Assembly (NCBI RefSeq): GCF_000282115.1
Contig: NZ_AKJY01000045.1
Coordinates: 1 to 64,000 of the forward strand
Reading direction: 5' to 3'
DNA from: Chryseobacterium populi
GTDB lineage: Bacteria; Bacteroidota; Bacteroidia; Flavobacteriales; Weeksellaceae
DNA: 64,000 bases
In this document: one piece after another, positions 44,160 to 53,117 of the stretch
Position numbering within the stretch: the first letter of the stretch is position 1
Layout: the number at the start of each line of letters is the position of its first letter
Position numbers and translations under genes: made by a program
Notes under the pieces: generated by a model
Database searches by the model: none
What the model was told of the DNA's origin: nothing
What the model saw: the letters and a program-made list of their open reading frames with translations, nothing else

Positions 44160-47100
44160 ATGAGCCAGTTTAAAGAATATAAAAACCTCAACCTTATTGA
44201 TATAGCCGAGAATGTATCGGAATTTTGGAAACAAAATAAAACGTTCAATAAAAGTGTTGAAATCCGCGAAGGTCAGCCTGAGTTTATATTTTATGAAGGT
44301 CCGCCTTCAGCAAACGGTATGCCCGGAATTCACCACGTCATGGCGAGAGCGTTAAAAGATATTTTCTGCCGTTACCAGACCCAGAACGGGAAACAGGTTT
44401 TTCGTAAAGCGGGTTGGGATACACACGGGCTTCCTGTGGAGCTGGGTGTTGAAAAGGAATTAGGGATTACAAAGGAAGATATTGGCAAAAAAATTTCTAT
44501 TGAAGATTATAACAAAGCATGTCGTGAAGCAGTAATGCGTTATACAGACGTGTGGAATAACCTTACTGAGAAAATCGGATACTGGGTAGATCTTGATGAT
44601 CCGTATATCACCTATAAGTCAAAATATATGGAGACGGTTTGGTGGTTGCTGAAACAATTGTATGCCAAAGATTTGCTGTACAAAGGATATACCATCCAGC
44701 CCTACTCTCCGAAAGCAGGAACAGGACTTTCTTCTCACGAGCTAAATCAGCCCGGAACATACCGTGATGTTTCGGACACTACGATTGTGGCTCAGTTTAA
44801 TGTAATAAAAGAATCTTCTGAACTGTTCAATGATGTTGACGGTGATATAAATATCCTGGCATGGACGACAACTCCATGGACATTACCTTCCAATACTGCC
44901 CTTGCAGTAGGAAGAGATATTGAATATGTTGTTGTAAAGACATTCAATCAGTACACATTTGAACCTGTAACCGTTATTTTAGCGAGAGTACTTTTAGAAA
45001 AGAACTTTGGTAAGAAATATGTTGCCGGAACTGATGAAGATTTTGCTAACTATACTTCTGAAAGCAAAACAATTCCGTATCAGATTTTAAAAGAATTCAC
45101 CGGGGATAAACTTGCAGGAACTCAATACGAACAGCTGATCCCTTGGTTTACACCAACTGAAACCCCCGAAAAAGCGTTCAGAGTGATTTTAGGAGATTTT
45201 GTAACTACGGAAGACGGTACCGGTATCGTTCACATCGCGCCGACTTTTGGTGCAGATGATGCCAGGGTTGCAAAAGATGCAGGAGTTCCGCCGATGTTGG
45301 TAAAAGATGAGAATGACAATCTGGTTCCATTGGTAGATTTACAGGGTAGATTTATTAAAGGAAATAATGTTCCGGAAGTTTTCTCAGGAAAATATATCAA
45401 GAATGAATATTATGATGACGGAACCGCTCCTGAAAAATCATGGGATGTAGAGCTGGCCATCTTATTGAAAACTGAAAACAAAGCTTTCAAAGTAGAGAAA
45501 TACGTTCACTCGTATCCACACTGCTGGAGAACTGACAAACCTGTATTGTATTATCCATTGGATTCATGGTTTGTAAAAATGACCGCTGTAAAAGACAGAC
45601 TGGTTAATTTGAACAAAGAAATCAACTGGAAACCGAAAGCAACAGGAGAAGGACGTTTTGCCAACTGGCTTGAAAATGTAAACGACTGGAATTTATCCCG
45701 TTCAAGATATTGGGGTATCCCGTTACCAATCTGGAGAACTGATGACCTGAAAGAAGAAAAGATCATCGGTTCTGTAGAAGAATTATACAACGAGATCGAA
45801 AAATCAGTTGAAGCTGGATTAATGAAAGAAAATCCCTTCAAAGGATTTGTGATCGGGAACATGTCTGAACAGAATTATGCTTTGGTTGATTTACATAAAA
45901 ATGTGGTTGACAAGGTAGTTCTTGTTTCAGATTCAGGAAGAGAAATGAGACGTGAAAGTGATTTGATCGATGTTTGGTTCGATTCAGGTTCTATGCCTTA
46001 TGCACAGCTTCACTATCCTTTTGAGAATAAAGAATTAATCGACAATAAAAAAGCATTCCCTGCAGACTTTATCGCTGAAGGTGTTGACCAGACCCGTGGC
46101 TGGTTCTATACTCTTCACGCTATCGGAACTGCGGTTTTTGATTCGGTTGCTTATAAAAATGTAATGAGCAACGGCCTTGTTTTGGATAAAAACGGTCAGA
46201 AAATGTCAAAACGTTTAGGAAATGCTGTAGATCCTTTCGAAACACTTTCTGTTTACGGGCCGGATGCTACCCGTTGGTACATGATCTCAAATGCAAATCC
46301 CTGGGAAAACCTGAAGTTTGATATCGAGGGAATTGATGAGGTAAGAAGAAAATTCTTCGGAACTCTTTACAATACGTACTCATTCTTTGCTCTATATGCG
46401 AATGTTGACGGCTTCAGCTATTCAGAAAAAGAGGTTGAAAACCGGCCTGAAATCGACAGATGGATCCTTTCTGAATTAAATTTATTAATTAAAGATGTAA
46501 AAGAATTCTACGAAGATTACGAGCCAACAAGAGTTGCAAGAGCAATCAGCAATTTTGTGAATGATAATTTGAGTAACTGGTATGTAAGATTATGCAGAAG
46601 ACGCTTCTGGAAAGGAGATTATTCGGAAGATAAAATCTCTGCTTACCAGACTTTATACACCTGCCTGGAAACTGTTGCTAAACTATCCGCACCAATCGCT
46701 CCGTTCTTTATGGATCAGTTGTATCAGGATTTAAATAAAGTAACCGGAAAAGAAAACTGCGAATCTGTACACCTTACGGATTTCCCGGTTGCCGATGAAA
46801 GTCTGATCGACCAGGATCTGGTTGAAAAAACACATCTGGCACAGAACATCACCAGTATGGTTTTCTCTCTTAGAAAGAAAGAGAACATAAAAGTACGCCA
46901 GCCATTACAAAAAGTACTGGTTCCTGTATTGGATTCTAAAGCAGAGGAACAGATATTGGCTGTTGCAGACCTGATCAAACAGGAAGTAAATGTAAAAGAA
47001 TTACAGTTAATTAATGCTGAAGAAGCATCTCATTTAATTGTAAAGCAAATCAAGCCCAACTTCAAAGCTCTCGGACCTAAATTGGGAAAAGACATGAAAG

Positions 47101-47549
47101 TAGTGGGTGGTGAAATAGCAAATCTTACCACAGAACAAATTTCAAGCCTTGAAAAGGAAGGAAAAATTGATGTTCAGGGATATGAAATCACCCTTTCCGA
47201 TGTTGAAATCTCTACTAAGGATATCCCGGGCTGGACGGTAACTTCCGACGGAAAAACAACTGTGGCACTAGATTTGAAGTTAACAGACGAGTTAAAATCT
47301 GAAGGTATTGCAAGAGAATTCATCAACAGAATTCAGAACCTGAGAAAAGACAAGGATTTTGAGTTGACTGACAGGATTAATATTCTTGTGGAAGAAAATT
47401 CACCTTTCCTTGATGATATTAAGAAAAATGAAGAATATATTTCCTCAGAGGTCTTGTCAAATAAAATAGAAATTGTATCTTCACTTTCAAATTTTAACGA
47501 AATCGAAATAGATGAGGTTAATTTTAAGATAAATGTTGAAAAAAATTAA
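44160..47549 (+). CDS. ileS: Isoleucyl-tRNA synthetase, type 2 with altered signature
   Basis: A 1129-residue class I synthetase of the long (type 2, eukaryote-like) form. The second signature is KMSKR (681-685). The first signature, normally HxGH, reads G56-I57-H58-H59 (NGMPGIHHVMAR), that is GxHH. Published work on type 2 IleRS links this swap to mupirocin hyper-resistance. The editing domain with WTTTPWTLPSN (around 239-249) is present. It should charge tRNA-Ile. It is followed by TraR/DksA-like, DUF6576, lspA and sanA-like genes in the same direction, a common Bacteroidota neighbourhood. Confidence 0.95.
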   Translation: MSQFKEYKNLNLIDIAENVSEFWKQNKTFNKSVEIREGQPEFIFYEGPPSANGMPGIHHVMARALKDIFCRYQTQNGKQVFRKAGWDTHGLPVELGVEKELGITKEDIGKKISIEDYNKACREAVMRYTDVWNNLTEKIGYWVDLDDPYITYKSKYMETVWWLLKQLYAKDLLYKGYTIQPYSPKAGTGLSSHELNQPGTYRDVSDTTIVAQFNVIKESSELFNDVDGDINILAWTTTPWTLPSNTALAVGRDIEYVVVKTFNQYTFEPVTVILARVLLEKNFGKKYVAGTDEDFANYTSESKTIPYQILKEFTGDKLAGTQYEQLIPWFTPTETPEKAFRVILGDFVTTEDGTGIVHIAPTFGADDARVAKDAGVPPMLVKDENDNLVPLVDLQGRFIKGNNVPEVFSGKYIKNEYYDDGTAPEKSWDVELAILLKTENKAFKVEKYVHSYPHCWRTDKPVLYYPLDSWFVKMTAVKDRLVNLNKEINWKPKATGEGRFANWLENVNDWNLSRSRYWGIPLPIWRTDDLKEEKIIGSVEELYNEIEKSVEAGLMKENPFKGFVIGNMSEQNYALVDLHKNVVDKVVLVSDSGREMRRESDLIDVWFDSGSMPYAQLHYPFENKELIDNKKAFPADFIAEGVDQTRGWFYTLHAIGTAVFDSVAYKNVMSNGLVLDKNGQKMSKRLGNAVDPFETLSVYGPDATRWYMISNANPWENLKFDIEGIDEVRRKFFGTLYNTYSFFALYANVDGFSYSEKEVENRPEIDRWILSELNLLIKDVKEFYEDYEPTRVARAISNFVNDNLSNWYVRLCRRRFWKGDYSEDKISAYQTLYTCLETVAKLSAPIAPFFMDQLYQDLNKVTGKENCESVHLTDFPVADESLIDQDLVEKTHLAQNITSMVFSLRKKENIKVRQPLQKVLVPVLDSKAEEQILAVADLIKQEVNVKELQLINAEEASHLIVKQIKPNFKALGPKLGKDMKVVGGEIANLTTEQISSLEKEGKIDVQGYEITLSDVEISTKDIPGWTVTSDGKTTVALDLKLTDELKSEGIAREFINRIQNLRKDKDFELTDRINILVEENSPFLDDIKKNEEYISSEVLSNKIEIVSSLSNFNEIEIDEVNFKINVEKN

Positions 47550-47608
47550 CATATAGTTATTGGATTTCAAATTCCATTTCATAATTTTATTAAAAAGAGA
47601 AAAAGAAC

Positions 47609-47989
47609 ATGTCAGACGAAAGAGTAAGATATAGCGATGCTGATTTACAAGAATTTAAAGCTATAATAAAAGAAAAAATAGAAAAAGCAGAAAAAGATTT
47701 ACAGCTGATCAGAGAAAGTTTTATCAACGACCAGAATAATGGAACTGATGATACCTCACCTACATTCAAAGCTTTTGAAGAGGGAGCGGAAACTCTGAGC
47801 AAGGAACAAAATTCTATTCTGGCAGGAAGACAGGAAAAATTCGTGCGGGATCTTAAAAATGCTTTAATCAGAATTGAAAATAAAACCTATGGTATTTGCA
47901 GAGTAACAGGAAAGCTGATTCCTAAGGAAAGACTTTTAGCCGTTCCTCATGCCACATTGAGCATCGAAGCGAAAAATATGCAGAAATAA
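47609..47989 (+). CDS. TraR/DksA-family protein with degenerate zinc finger
   Basis: A 126-residue protein: an N-terminal coiled coil (about 10-75), the family's DTSPTFKAFEEGAE segment with the DksA-like arrangement, and the C-terminal YGICRVTGKLIPKERLLAVPHAT of TraR/DksA proteins. Only one of the usual four zinc-binding Cys remains, so the finger cannot bind zinc in the normal way; this is common in Bacteroidota members. It probably binds the secondary channel of RNA polymerase. It is 59 bases downstream of ileS. Confidence 0.85.
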   Translation: MSDERVRYSDADLQEFKAIIKEKIEKAEKDLQLIRESFINDQNNGTDDTSPTFKAFEEGAETLSKEQNSILAGRQEKFVRDLKNALIRIENKTYGICRVTGKLIPKERLLAVPHATLSIEAKNMQK

Positions 47990-48013
47990 CCGTAAGGTTT
48001 GTAAAATAAATTT

Positions 48014-48051
48014 GGGTTTATATCGTATTTCATGAAATACTTTATAAACCT
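48014..48051 (+). terminator. Long hairpin after the TraR/DksA-like gene
   Basis: GGTTTATA and TATAAACC form the lower stem, GTATTTC and GAAATAC the upper stem, with a 2x2 internal loop. It is followed by TAATTTTTAATTT. It may partly end the ileS transcript before the next gene. Confidence 0.55.
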
Positions 48052-48069
48052 AATTTTTAATTTATATCC

Positions 48070-48315
48070 ATGAGCGAACTATTAATTTTAGGGATTATCA
48101 TTGCTGTAATTCTTTTGTTTTTCAACAGGAATTGGATCAAAAACAGATTCTTCCCGGACAAACAGAAAAATTACACCATAGATGACCGGTTTAATTCCGA
48201 TAAGCGCGAAAGGGAAAAAGAAATCGACCGGCTTTTAAGTAAAATGGGCGAAAACGGCATCAATGACCTGTCTGCAAAAGACAGAAAAAGATTGGATGAA
48301 TTGTCCAGAAAATAA
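48070..48315 (+). CDS. Small DUF6576-like membrane-anchored protein
   Basis: An 81-residue protein with one N-terminal helix (LLILGIIIAVILLFF) and a charged tail REKEIDRLLSKMGENGINDLSAKDRKRLDELS that matches the DUF6576 motif also found at the C-terminus of rhomboid-like proteins. The tail ends on the pattern LSxKDRxRLDELS. Function unknown. It lies between the TraR/DksA-like gene and the operon carrying lspA. Confidence 0.7.
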   Translation: MSELLILGIIIAVILLFFNRNWIKNRFFPDKQKNYTIDDRFNSDKREREKEIDRLLSKMGENGINDLSAKDRKRLDELSRK

Positions 48316-48330
48316 ATTAAATTGAAGAGA

Positions 48331-48522
48331 ATGGAATCTATAATAGTACACACTAAAAATGCAATGGAACTTAATGCCCTGAAAAGTGTTTTAAAAGAGA
48401 TGAACATTAAGTTTGAAAAGTTTCATATCAAAAATACCCATCACAACCAGAAAACAATTAAAAAAATTGTTGACAGAAAAAACGAGAAAATAGCAAAACC
48501 GTTTAAACCAAAAGGATTGTAA
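48331..48522 (+). CDS. Small basic protein of unknown function
   Basis: A 63-residue protein starting at ATG 48331; a TTG at 48322 would add three residues. The N-terminus MESIIVHTKNAMELNALKSVLKEMNIKFEK resembles DUF2683-like proteins, which may take part in toxin-antitoxin-like or regulatory roles, but this is a weak resemblance. The C-terminus is rich in Lys. Its stop overlaps the lspA start (TAATGA), so they are coupled. Confidence 0.6.
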   Translation: MESIIVHTKNAMELNALKSVLKEMNIKFEKFHIKNTHHNQKTIKKIVDRKNEKIAKPFKPKGL

Positions 48523-49160
48523 TGAAAAAAATATTAGCTATCACTTTTTTGGTGTTATTAATTGACCAGGCTTCAAAAATATATATTAAAACCCATTTCA
48601 ATCTGGATGACAGTGTTACCGTTTTTCCGGGCTTCAAACTGACTTTTGTGGAAAATCCGGGAATGGCTTATGGCCTTCATTTCGGAGGGGTTATCGGAAA
48701 ATATTTTCTCGTAATTCTAAGGCTTTTCCTGATCGGCGGAATGGTGTATATGTTTAAAAAATGGTTAAAGCAGGGAGCTTCCAACTATCTTTTAATTCCG
48801 ATGGCAATCATTTTTGCAGGAGCTATCGGAAATATTATTGACGGTATGTTTTACGGACTGATCTTTGACAGCGGAACCGTTTATGACCCAAGCATCGACC
48901 GATGGATCGGATATGGCGGGGTTTCCAAAATTGTTCCTTTCGGTGAAGGATATTCTACTTTCATGAAAGGCTGCGTGGTCGATATGCTGCATTTTCCTTT
49001 GGTAGACTGGAACGTTCCTGAAAATGTACCTTTAATCGGCGGTAAGCATATTGAGTTCTTCAAATATATTTTCAATGTTGCTGATTCAGCCATTACGGTA
49101 GGAGCTGCTCTTTTATTAATATTCAGAAAGAAAGCATTCCCGAACGGACTCGAATTTTAG
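48522..49160 (+). CDS. lspA: Lipoprotein signal peptidase
   Basis: A 212-residue membrane peptidase with the LspA blocks DQASK (15-19), ENPGMAYGLHFGG (44-56), and the two catalytic aspartates in CVVDMLHFP (D154) and FNVADSAI (D188). It is longer than typical LspA (about 165) by an insert around residues 115-150, a feature common in Bacteroidota. It cuts lipoprotein precursors, of which the window encodes several. Confidence 0.92.
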   Translation: MKKILAITFLVLLIDQASKIYIKTHFNLDDSVTVFPGFKLTFVENPGMAYGLHFGGVIGKYFLVILRLFLIGGMVYMFKKWLKQGASNYLLIPMAIIFAGAIGNIIDGMFYGLIFDSGTVYDPSIDRWIGYGGVSKIVPFGEGYSTFMKGCVVDMLHFPLVDWNVPENVPLIGGKHIEFFKYIFNVADSAITVGAALLLIFRKKAFPNGLEF

Positions 49161-49173
49161 AAGATATTATCAA

Positions 49174-49818
49174 ATGAAAAAAATAATCAGAACTCTGTTT
49201 AAAATTTTCCTGCTTCTTCTCGTTGCAGGAATTATTTTTATTGCCTGGGCCAATTATAGCATCAAAAAGGAAAGTGACGCATTTGTATCCTATAAAATTT
49301 CAGATATTCCCGAGACCAAAACTGCATTACTTCTGGGAACCGGTAAAAACCTCAGCAACGGAATGCCCAATGCCTATTTCTATAACAGGATTCAGGCAGC
49401 TATAGATCTGTATAAAAGCGGAAAGATAAAGTACATCATCGTAAGTGGTGACAACAGCACGAAAGATTATAATGAGCCCGAAGATATGCAACTTACCCTG
49501 ATGGAATATGGTATTCCGAAAGATAAAATTTTCATGGATCATGCAGGTTTCAGGACCCTGGATTCTGTAGTAAGAGCGAAAGAAATTTTCGGACAAACCA
49601 AGCTGGTTATTATTTCACAAAAGTTTCACAATGAAAGAGCAGTCTTCTTAGCCCGTAAAAACGGAATTGAAGCTTACGGCTACAATGCCAATGATGTGAA
49701 TAAATATGCAGGCTTTAAGACGAATATGCGGGAATATATTGCCAAAGCGAAAGTGTATTGGGATCTCATTCTGGGTGTTGAACCGAAATTCGGTGGGGAT
49801 AGGATTTTAATTCCTTAA
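49174..49818 (+). CDS. SanA/YdcF-like envelope protein (DUF218)
   Basis: A 214-residue protein with one N-terminal anchor helix (IFLLLLVAGIIFIAWANYS) and a DUF218 domain: LLLGTGKNLSNGMPNAYF, KYIIVSGDNSTKDYNEPE and LVIISQKFHNERAVFLARKNG are the family blocks. SanA in E. coli is an envelope-barrier protein; biochemical function remains unknown. It lies 13 bases after lspA, so likely in the same operon. Confidence 0.85.
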   Translation: MKKIIRTLFKIFLLLLVAGIIFIAWANYSIKKESDAFVSYKISDIPETKTALLLGTGKNLSNGMPNAYFYNRIQAAIDLYKSGKIKYIIVSGDNSTKDYNEPEDMQLTLMEYGIPKDKIFMDHAGFRTLDSVVRAKEIFGQTKLVIISQKFHNERAVFLARKNGIEAYGYNANDVNKYAGFKTNMREYIAKAKVYWDLILGVEPKFGGDRILIP

Positions 49819-49826
49819 TTTGGAGA

Positions 49827-49859
49827 TTCCGGTGGCTTCGAGTGCCTCAGCCACCGGAA
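49827..49859. repeat. Perfect 11-bp inverted repeat in spacer
   Basis: TTCCGGTGGCT (49827-49837) and AGCCACCGGAA (49849-49859) pair perfectly around TCGAGTGCCTC. It is not followed by a T-run, so it is not a terminator. I recall similar elements as dispersed palindromes in Chryseobacterium-type genomes. Confidence 0.6.
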
Positions 49860-49888
49860 GGAGTTTTAGCTGTTTTAATTTAGATTTC

Positions 49889-49939
49889 GGCTAAAGCCTG
49901 TTGATGGATTTCAAATTTTGAAAACGGGCTAAAGCCCGT
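49889..49939. repeat. Two GGCTAAAGCC palindromes (dispersed-repeat element)
   Basis: GGCTAAAGCC at 49889-49898 and ACGGGCTAAAGCCCGT at 49924-49939 flank an AT-rich spacer. Together with the repeat at 49827 they fill most of the 247-base gap between the sanA-like gene and trpS. The spacing suggests a composite dispersed repeat. Confidence 0.6.
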
Positions 49940-50025
49940 CCCTATTGAATATTAATTATGTCCTATTGACATTTATCAAAAAAATATTTTTAATATTTTT
50001 AATCCTTTATTCCCCACAAACCTCT

Positions 50026-50033
50026 TAAATTTG
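50026..50033 (+). promoter_or_regulatory. -7 promoter element of trpS
   Basis: TAAATTTG lies 32 bases upstream of the trpS ATG at 50066. A clear -33 box is not visible. Confidence 0.5.
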
Positions 50034-50065
50034 CAATTCATTAATTTTTATAAACAATAAAACAA

Positions 50066-51034
50066 ATGTCAAGAATTCTTACCGGCATACAAGCCACCGG
50101 AACCCCGCACCTAGGAAATCTCCTTGGGGCAATTATTCCTGCTGTTGAGCTATCAAAGCAGGAAGGAAACGAATCATTTTTATTCATTGCCAATCTGCAT
50201 TCACTTACGCAGATTAAAGATGCGAAAGAATTAAAACAAAACACCTATGAGATTGCTGCGGCTTGGCTTGCTTGTGGATTAGATACCGAAAAAACATTTT
50301 TTTACAGACAGAGTGATATCCCTGAAACCTGTGAACTATCTTGGCATTTATCATGTTTTTTTCCTTATCAGAGATTAACACTTGCCCATTCTTTCAAAGA
50401 TAAGGCAGACCGTCTTCAGGATGTAAATGCCGGTTTGTTTACTTATCCTATTTTAATGGCTGCAGATATCCTGTTGTATGATGCGGAGATCGTTCCTGTG
50501 GGAAAAGATCAGCTTCAGCATCTGGAGATTGCCCGTGATGTAGCTTCAAGGTTCAATAATCAGATGGGTGAAGTCCTGGTACTTCCTCAGGCTGAGCTTC
50601 AGGAAAACACGAAATATGTTCCCGGAACAGACGGTCATAAAATGTCTAAATCCAGAGGAAACATTATTAATATTTTCTTATCTGATAAAGAACTGAAAAA
50701 ACAGGTAATGAGCATTGAAACAGATTCCAAATCCCTGGAAGAACCGAAAGATCCTTCTACAGATAAAGTTTTTGCTATCTATGAGCTGATCGCAACTCCT
50801 GAACAAACGGAAGAATTAAGAGTAAAATACCTTGCCGGAAACTTTGGTTACGGGCATGCAAAAGCAGAGCTTTTAAACCTGATTCTAATCCGTTTCGCCA
50901 AAGAAAGAGAGGTATTCAGCTATTATATGACCCATCTGGATGAATTGGAGGTAAAACTACAGGAAGGCGCTGAAAAAACCAGAACAATAGCTACTCAAAC
51001 TATAAAAAGAGTAAGAGAAAGTTTAGGAATTTAA
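50066..51034 (+). CDS. trpS: Tryptophanyl-tRNA synthetase
   Basis: A 322-residue class I synthetase with HLGN (15-18) as the first signature, KMSKS (192-196) as the second, and GKDQLQHLEIARD in between, the TrpS-specific block. Normal length for bacterial TrpS. It charges tRNA-Trp. It stands alone, flanked by the repeat-rich spacer and a terminator. Confidence 0.95.
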   Translation: MSRILTGIQATGTPHLGNLLGAIIPAVELSKQEGNESFLFIANLHSLTQIKDAKELKQNTYEIAAAWLACGLDTEKTFFYRQSDIPETCELSWHLSCFFPYQRLTLAHSFKDKADRLQDVNAGLFTYPILMAADILLYDAEIVPVGKDQLQHLEIARDVASRFNNQMGEVLVLPQAELQENTKYVPGTDGHKMSKSRGNIINIFLSDKELKKQVMSIETDSKSLEEPKDPSTDKVFAIYELIATPEQTEELRVKYLAGNFGYGHAKAELLNLILIRFAKEREVFSYYMTHLDELEVKLQEGAEKTRTIATQTIKRVRESLGI

Positions 51035-51058
51035 TTTCTCGCTTTAAAATTATAAAAA

Positions 51059-51087
51059 ACAAAGACTGCTCAAAAGGCGGTCTTTGT
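51059..51087. terminator. Terminator after trpS (bidirectional)
   Basis: ACAAAGAC (51059-51066) pairs with GTCTTTGT (51080-51087), with further pairing inside the loop, and is followed by TTTTT. An A-run on the left also serves the minus-strand gene ending at 51164. Confidence 0.8.
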
Positions 51088-51163
51088 TTTTTGAATTTCA
51101 GAAGCTACCAAGTGAAGATTTAGCAGCGGGTCAGGAAGAAGCCCTGATTATAATAAAATAGAA

Positions 51164-51631
51164 TTACTCAAATTCTCTTCTTTCATCAGAAGTAAGATTC
51201 ATGTCATTTAAGATTTTTTCTTTTGATGGCCTTAAAGTTAAAAAATAAAGGACCATCATGGCTGACAGCATCAGAAATACCAGGTTTACTTCTTTTAAAT
51301 AGAAAACAATTCCCAATAATGCAGGCCCTTCAACAAAGGCAAATCTCATAATTATTGCGCGTTGGATTTTTGTCACCTTACTTTCTGTGCTATCCTGAAT
51401 TTCAATTTTATTTTTAAGGGAATTATACATCAGATTACTTCCGAAAATTCCACCGATCATAACAATTAACATAATTGCCAGAAAAGGATTCTTAAGATCA
51501 AAATTAACATCGGTAACAGGACTCATTACATAGATCATTGTTCCCATAGTAACCATACCGCCCAGGAAAGCCAAAAAGATGAATGGCAAAACCTTGAAAA
51601 AATAGGCTGGTGTTTGTCTTTGAGCTTTCAT
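51164..51631 (-). CDS. Small membrane protein of unknown function
   Basis: A 155-residue protein with four hydrophobic segments, two before and two after a polar middle region (NSLKNKIEIQDSTESKVTKIQ). I do not recognise a family. It lies two bases from the nucleotidase gene in the same direction, so it is probably co-transcribed with it. Confidence 0.6.
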   Translation of the reverse strand: MKAQRQTPAYFFKVLPFIFLAFLGGMVTMGTMIYVMSPVTDVNFDLKNPFLAIMLIVMIGGIFGSNLMYNSLKNKIEIQDSTESKVTKIQRAIIMRFAFVEGPALLGIVFYLKEVNLVFLMLSAMMVLYFLTLRPSKEKILNDMNLTSDERREFE

Positions 51632-51633
51632 AT

Positions 51634-52329
51634 TTATAAGTAATCTTTAATCTGTAAAAGATGCGTGATTGATTTTAAATTTTCTTCCTGTCTGTTTTCT
51701 TTATACACATCAAAAAAAATCACATCCATCCCGAACCTTCTGGCTCCGACTACATCAGCAATCCAATCATCTCCGATCAGAATACTTTCTTCTTTATCTG
51801 CACTGGAAAGGCCTAAAGAATATTCGAAAATTAAAGGGTTAGGTTTTCTTACCCCAACAGAATCTGCGCTGGTGATGGTTTGAAAATACTTATCAATTCC
51901 GGATAAGATACATTTTCTCTCTGTAACTTCCTGAAACCCATTTGAAATGATGTGCAATGTGTAGTTTTTTGACTTCAGATAGTCTAAAATATAAACTGCC
52001 CCTTCCACCAATTCATTATGGTAAAGCATTTTATCTAAAAAATGTTCTTCAAAGAACTCTGAAAGGTTTTCATCTTCAACCCCGAAATGCCTGAAAGTAT
52101 CATAAAAGCGATGTTTCCTCAGGTATTCTTTACCGATGATACCATCTCTTATTTGTTCCCAGAGCCTTTCATTGATATCATGATAGACGGAATGAAATTC
52201 TTCAAAGTCAATTGAATATTTTAAAGTGATTTCTTCTTTTTCAAAAAGATTTTTTATAGTAAGGTAAGCATTCTTACGGTGATCCCAAAGTGTATTATCG
52301 AGATCAAAAAAAATGTGCTGAATTTTCAT
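51634..52329 (-). CDS. YjjG-like HAD family nucleotidase
   Basis: A 231-residue HAD hydrolase: FFDLDNTLWDH (7-17) with D9 nucleophile and D11, HIISNGF as motif II, and VRKPNP plus ILIGDDWIADVVGARRFGMD as motifs III and IV. The YjjG type removes phosphate from pyrimidine nucleotides, including non-canonical ones. I chose the ATG at 52329 over a TTG at 52338. It is the first gene of a small operon. Confidence 0.85.
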   Translation of the reverse strand: MKIQHIFFDLDNTLWDHRKNAYLTIKNLFEKEEITLKYSIDFEEFHSVYHDINERLWEQIRDGIIGKEYLRKHRFYDTFRHFGVEDENLSEFFEEHFLDKMLYHNELVEGAVYILDYLKSKNYTLHIISNGFQEVTERKCILSGIDKYFQTITSADSVGVRKPNPLIFEYSLGLSSADKEESILIGDDWIADVVGARRFGMDVIFFDVYKENRQEENLKSITHLLQIKDYL

Positions 52330-52349
52330 ACAGCACAAAATTAATACTT

Positions 52350-52484
52350 TTAATTTTTGGAAATCGGATAATTCTTGTTTTTAGCTTTAACTATTTCAAG
52401 ACTTTTTGAAAAGTTGAGTAAAAAATCAATTGTTTGTTTTTTCGGTTTCAAAGCTTTCACTTTTAAGGAATCATTTTTTTTCAT
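52350..52484 (-). CDS. Very short ORF downstream of the sigma factor gene
   Basis: A 44-codon frame begins at the ATG ending at 52484 and stops at 52350. The peptide is basic and lysine-rich, with core KPKKQTIDFLLNFSKSLEIV. Tiny ORFs with a similar core occur in many flavobacteria, in my recollection. It follows the sigma factor gene on the same strand, 43 bases later. It may encode a small regulatory protein, or be a remnant. Not visible among longer frames because it is short. Confidence 0.55.
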   Translation of the reverse strand: MKKNDSLKVKALKPKKQTIDFLLNFSKSLEIVKAKNKNYPISKN

Positions 52485-52526
52485 AGGCTAAAATGTTTTC
52501 CTTAAAACGAGAAATATCAAGAATTA

Positions 52527-53117
52527 TTATCTCGTCAGTATAATATTATTCTCTTCCATGATTTTTCTCAGGTTAATTAAAGCATACCGTACCCTTCCTA
52601 ATGTAGTATTGATACTCATATCAGTGTGGTCTGCGATTTCTTTAAAACTTAACCCGTCAAAAAATCTTAATTTAATTACTTCCTGCTGATTCTGAGGCAG
52701 GAATTGAAGCATTCTCAGCAAATCTTCCTGAATCTGTCTTGAAACCAATTGGTCTTCAATGTTTTCGGAAGGTTCTCTGATCAAATCAAAAATAGAATAT
52801 TCATCAGTCTCGAAAGTAGTTTCTGAAACTTTGATATTTTTGGATTTTAATCTGAAATGGTCGATGATAAGATTGTGAGCAATTCTTTTTGCCCAAAGAA
52901 TAAATTTTCCTTCTTCATTATAACGTCCTTCTTTCAGCATTACGATAATCTTCATGAATGTATCCTGAAAAATATCATTGGCCAGATCTTCATCATTAAT
53001 CTTATAAAAAATGAATGTAAACAGTTCTCTCTGATGACGATGAATAAGTGCTGATAAAGCACCTTCGTCTCCTTTTTGATAAAGGGAAATTAATAGGCTA
53101 TCCGATTTTGATTTCAT
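52527..53117 (-). CDS. ECF-type RNA polymerase sigma factor
   Basis: A 196-residue sigma-70 factor. Region 2 runs DEGALSALIHRHQRELFTFIFYKINDEDLANDIFQDTF, and region 4 ends QNQQEVIKLRFFDGLSFKEIADHTDMSINTTLGRVRYAL. I chose the ATG at 53117 (MKSKSDS) over a farther upstream start at 53192, because the family starts there. No anti-sigma gene is next to it. It probably controls an envelope or growth-related regulon. Confidence 0.88.
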   Translation of the reverse strand: MKSKSDSLLISLYQKGDEGALSALIHRHQRELFTFIFYKINDEDLANDIFQDTFMKIIVMLKEGRYNEEGKFILWAKRIAHNLIIDHFRLKSKNIKVSETTFETDEYSIFDLIREPSENIEDQLVSRQIQEDLLRMLQFLPQNQQEVIKLRFFDGLSFKEIADHTDMSINTTLGRVRYALINLRKIMEENNIILTR

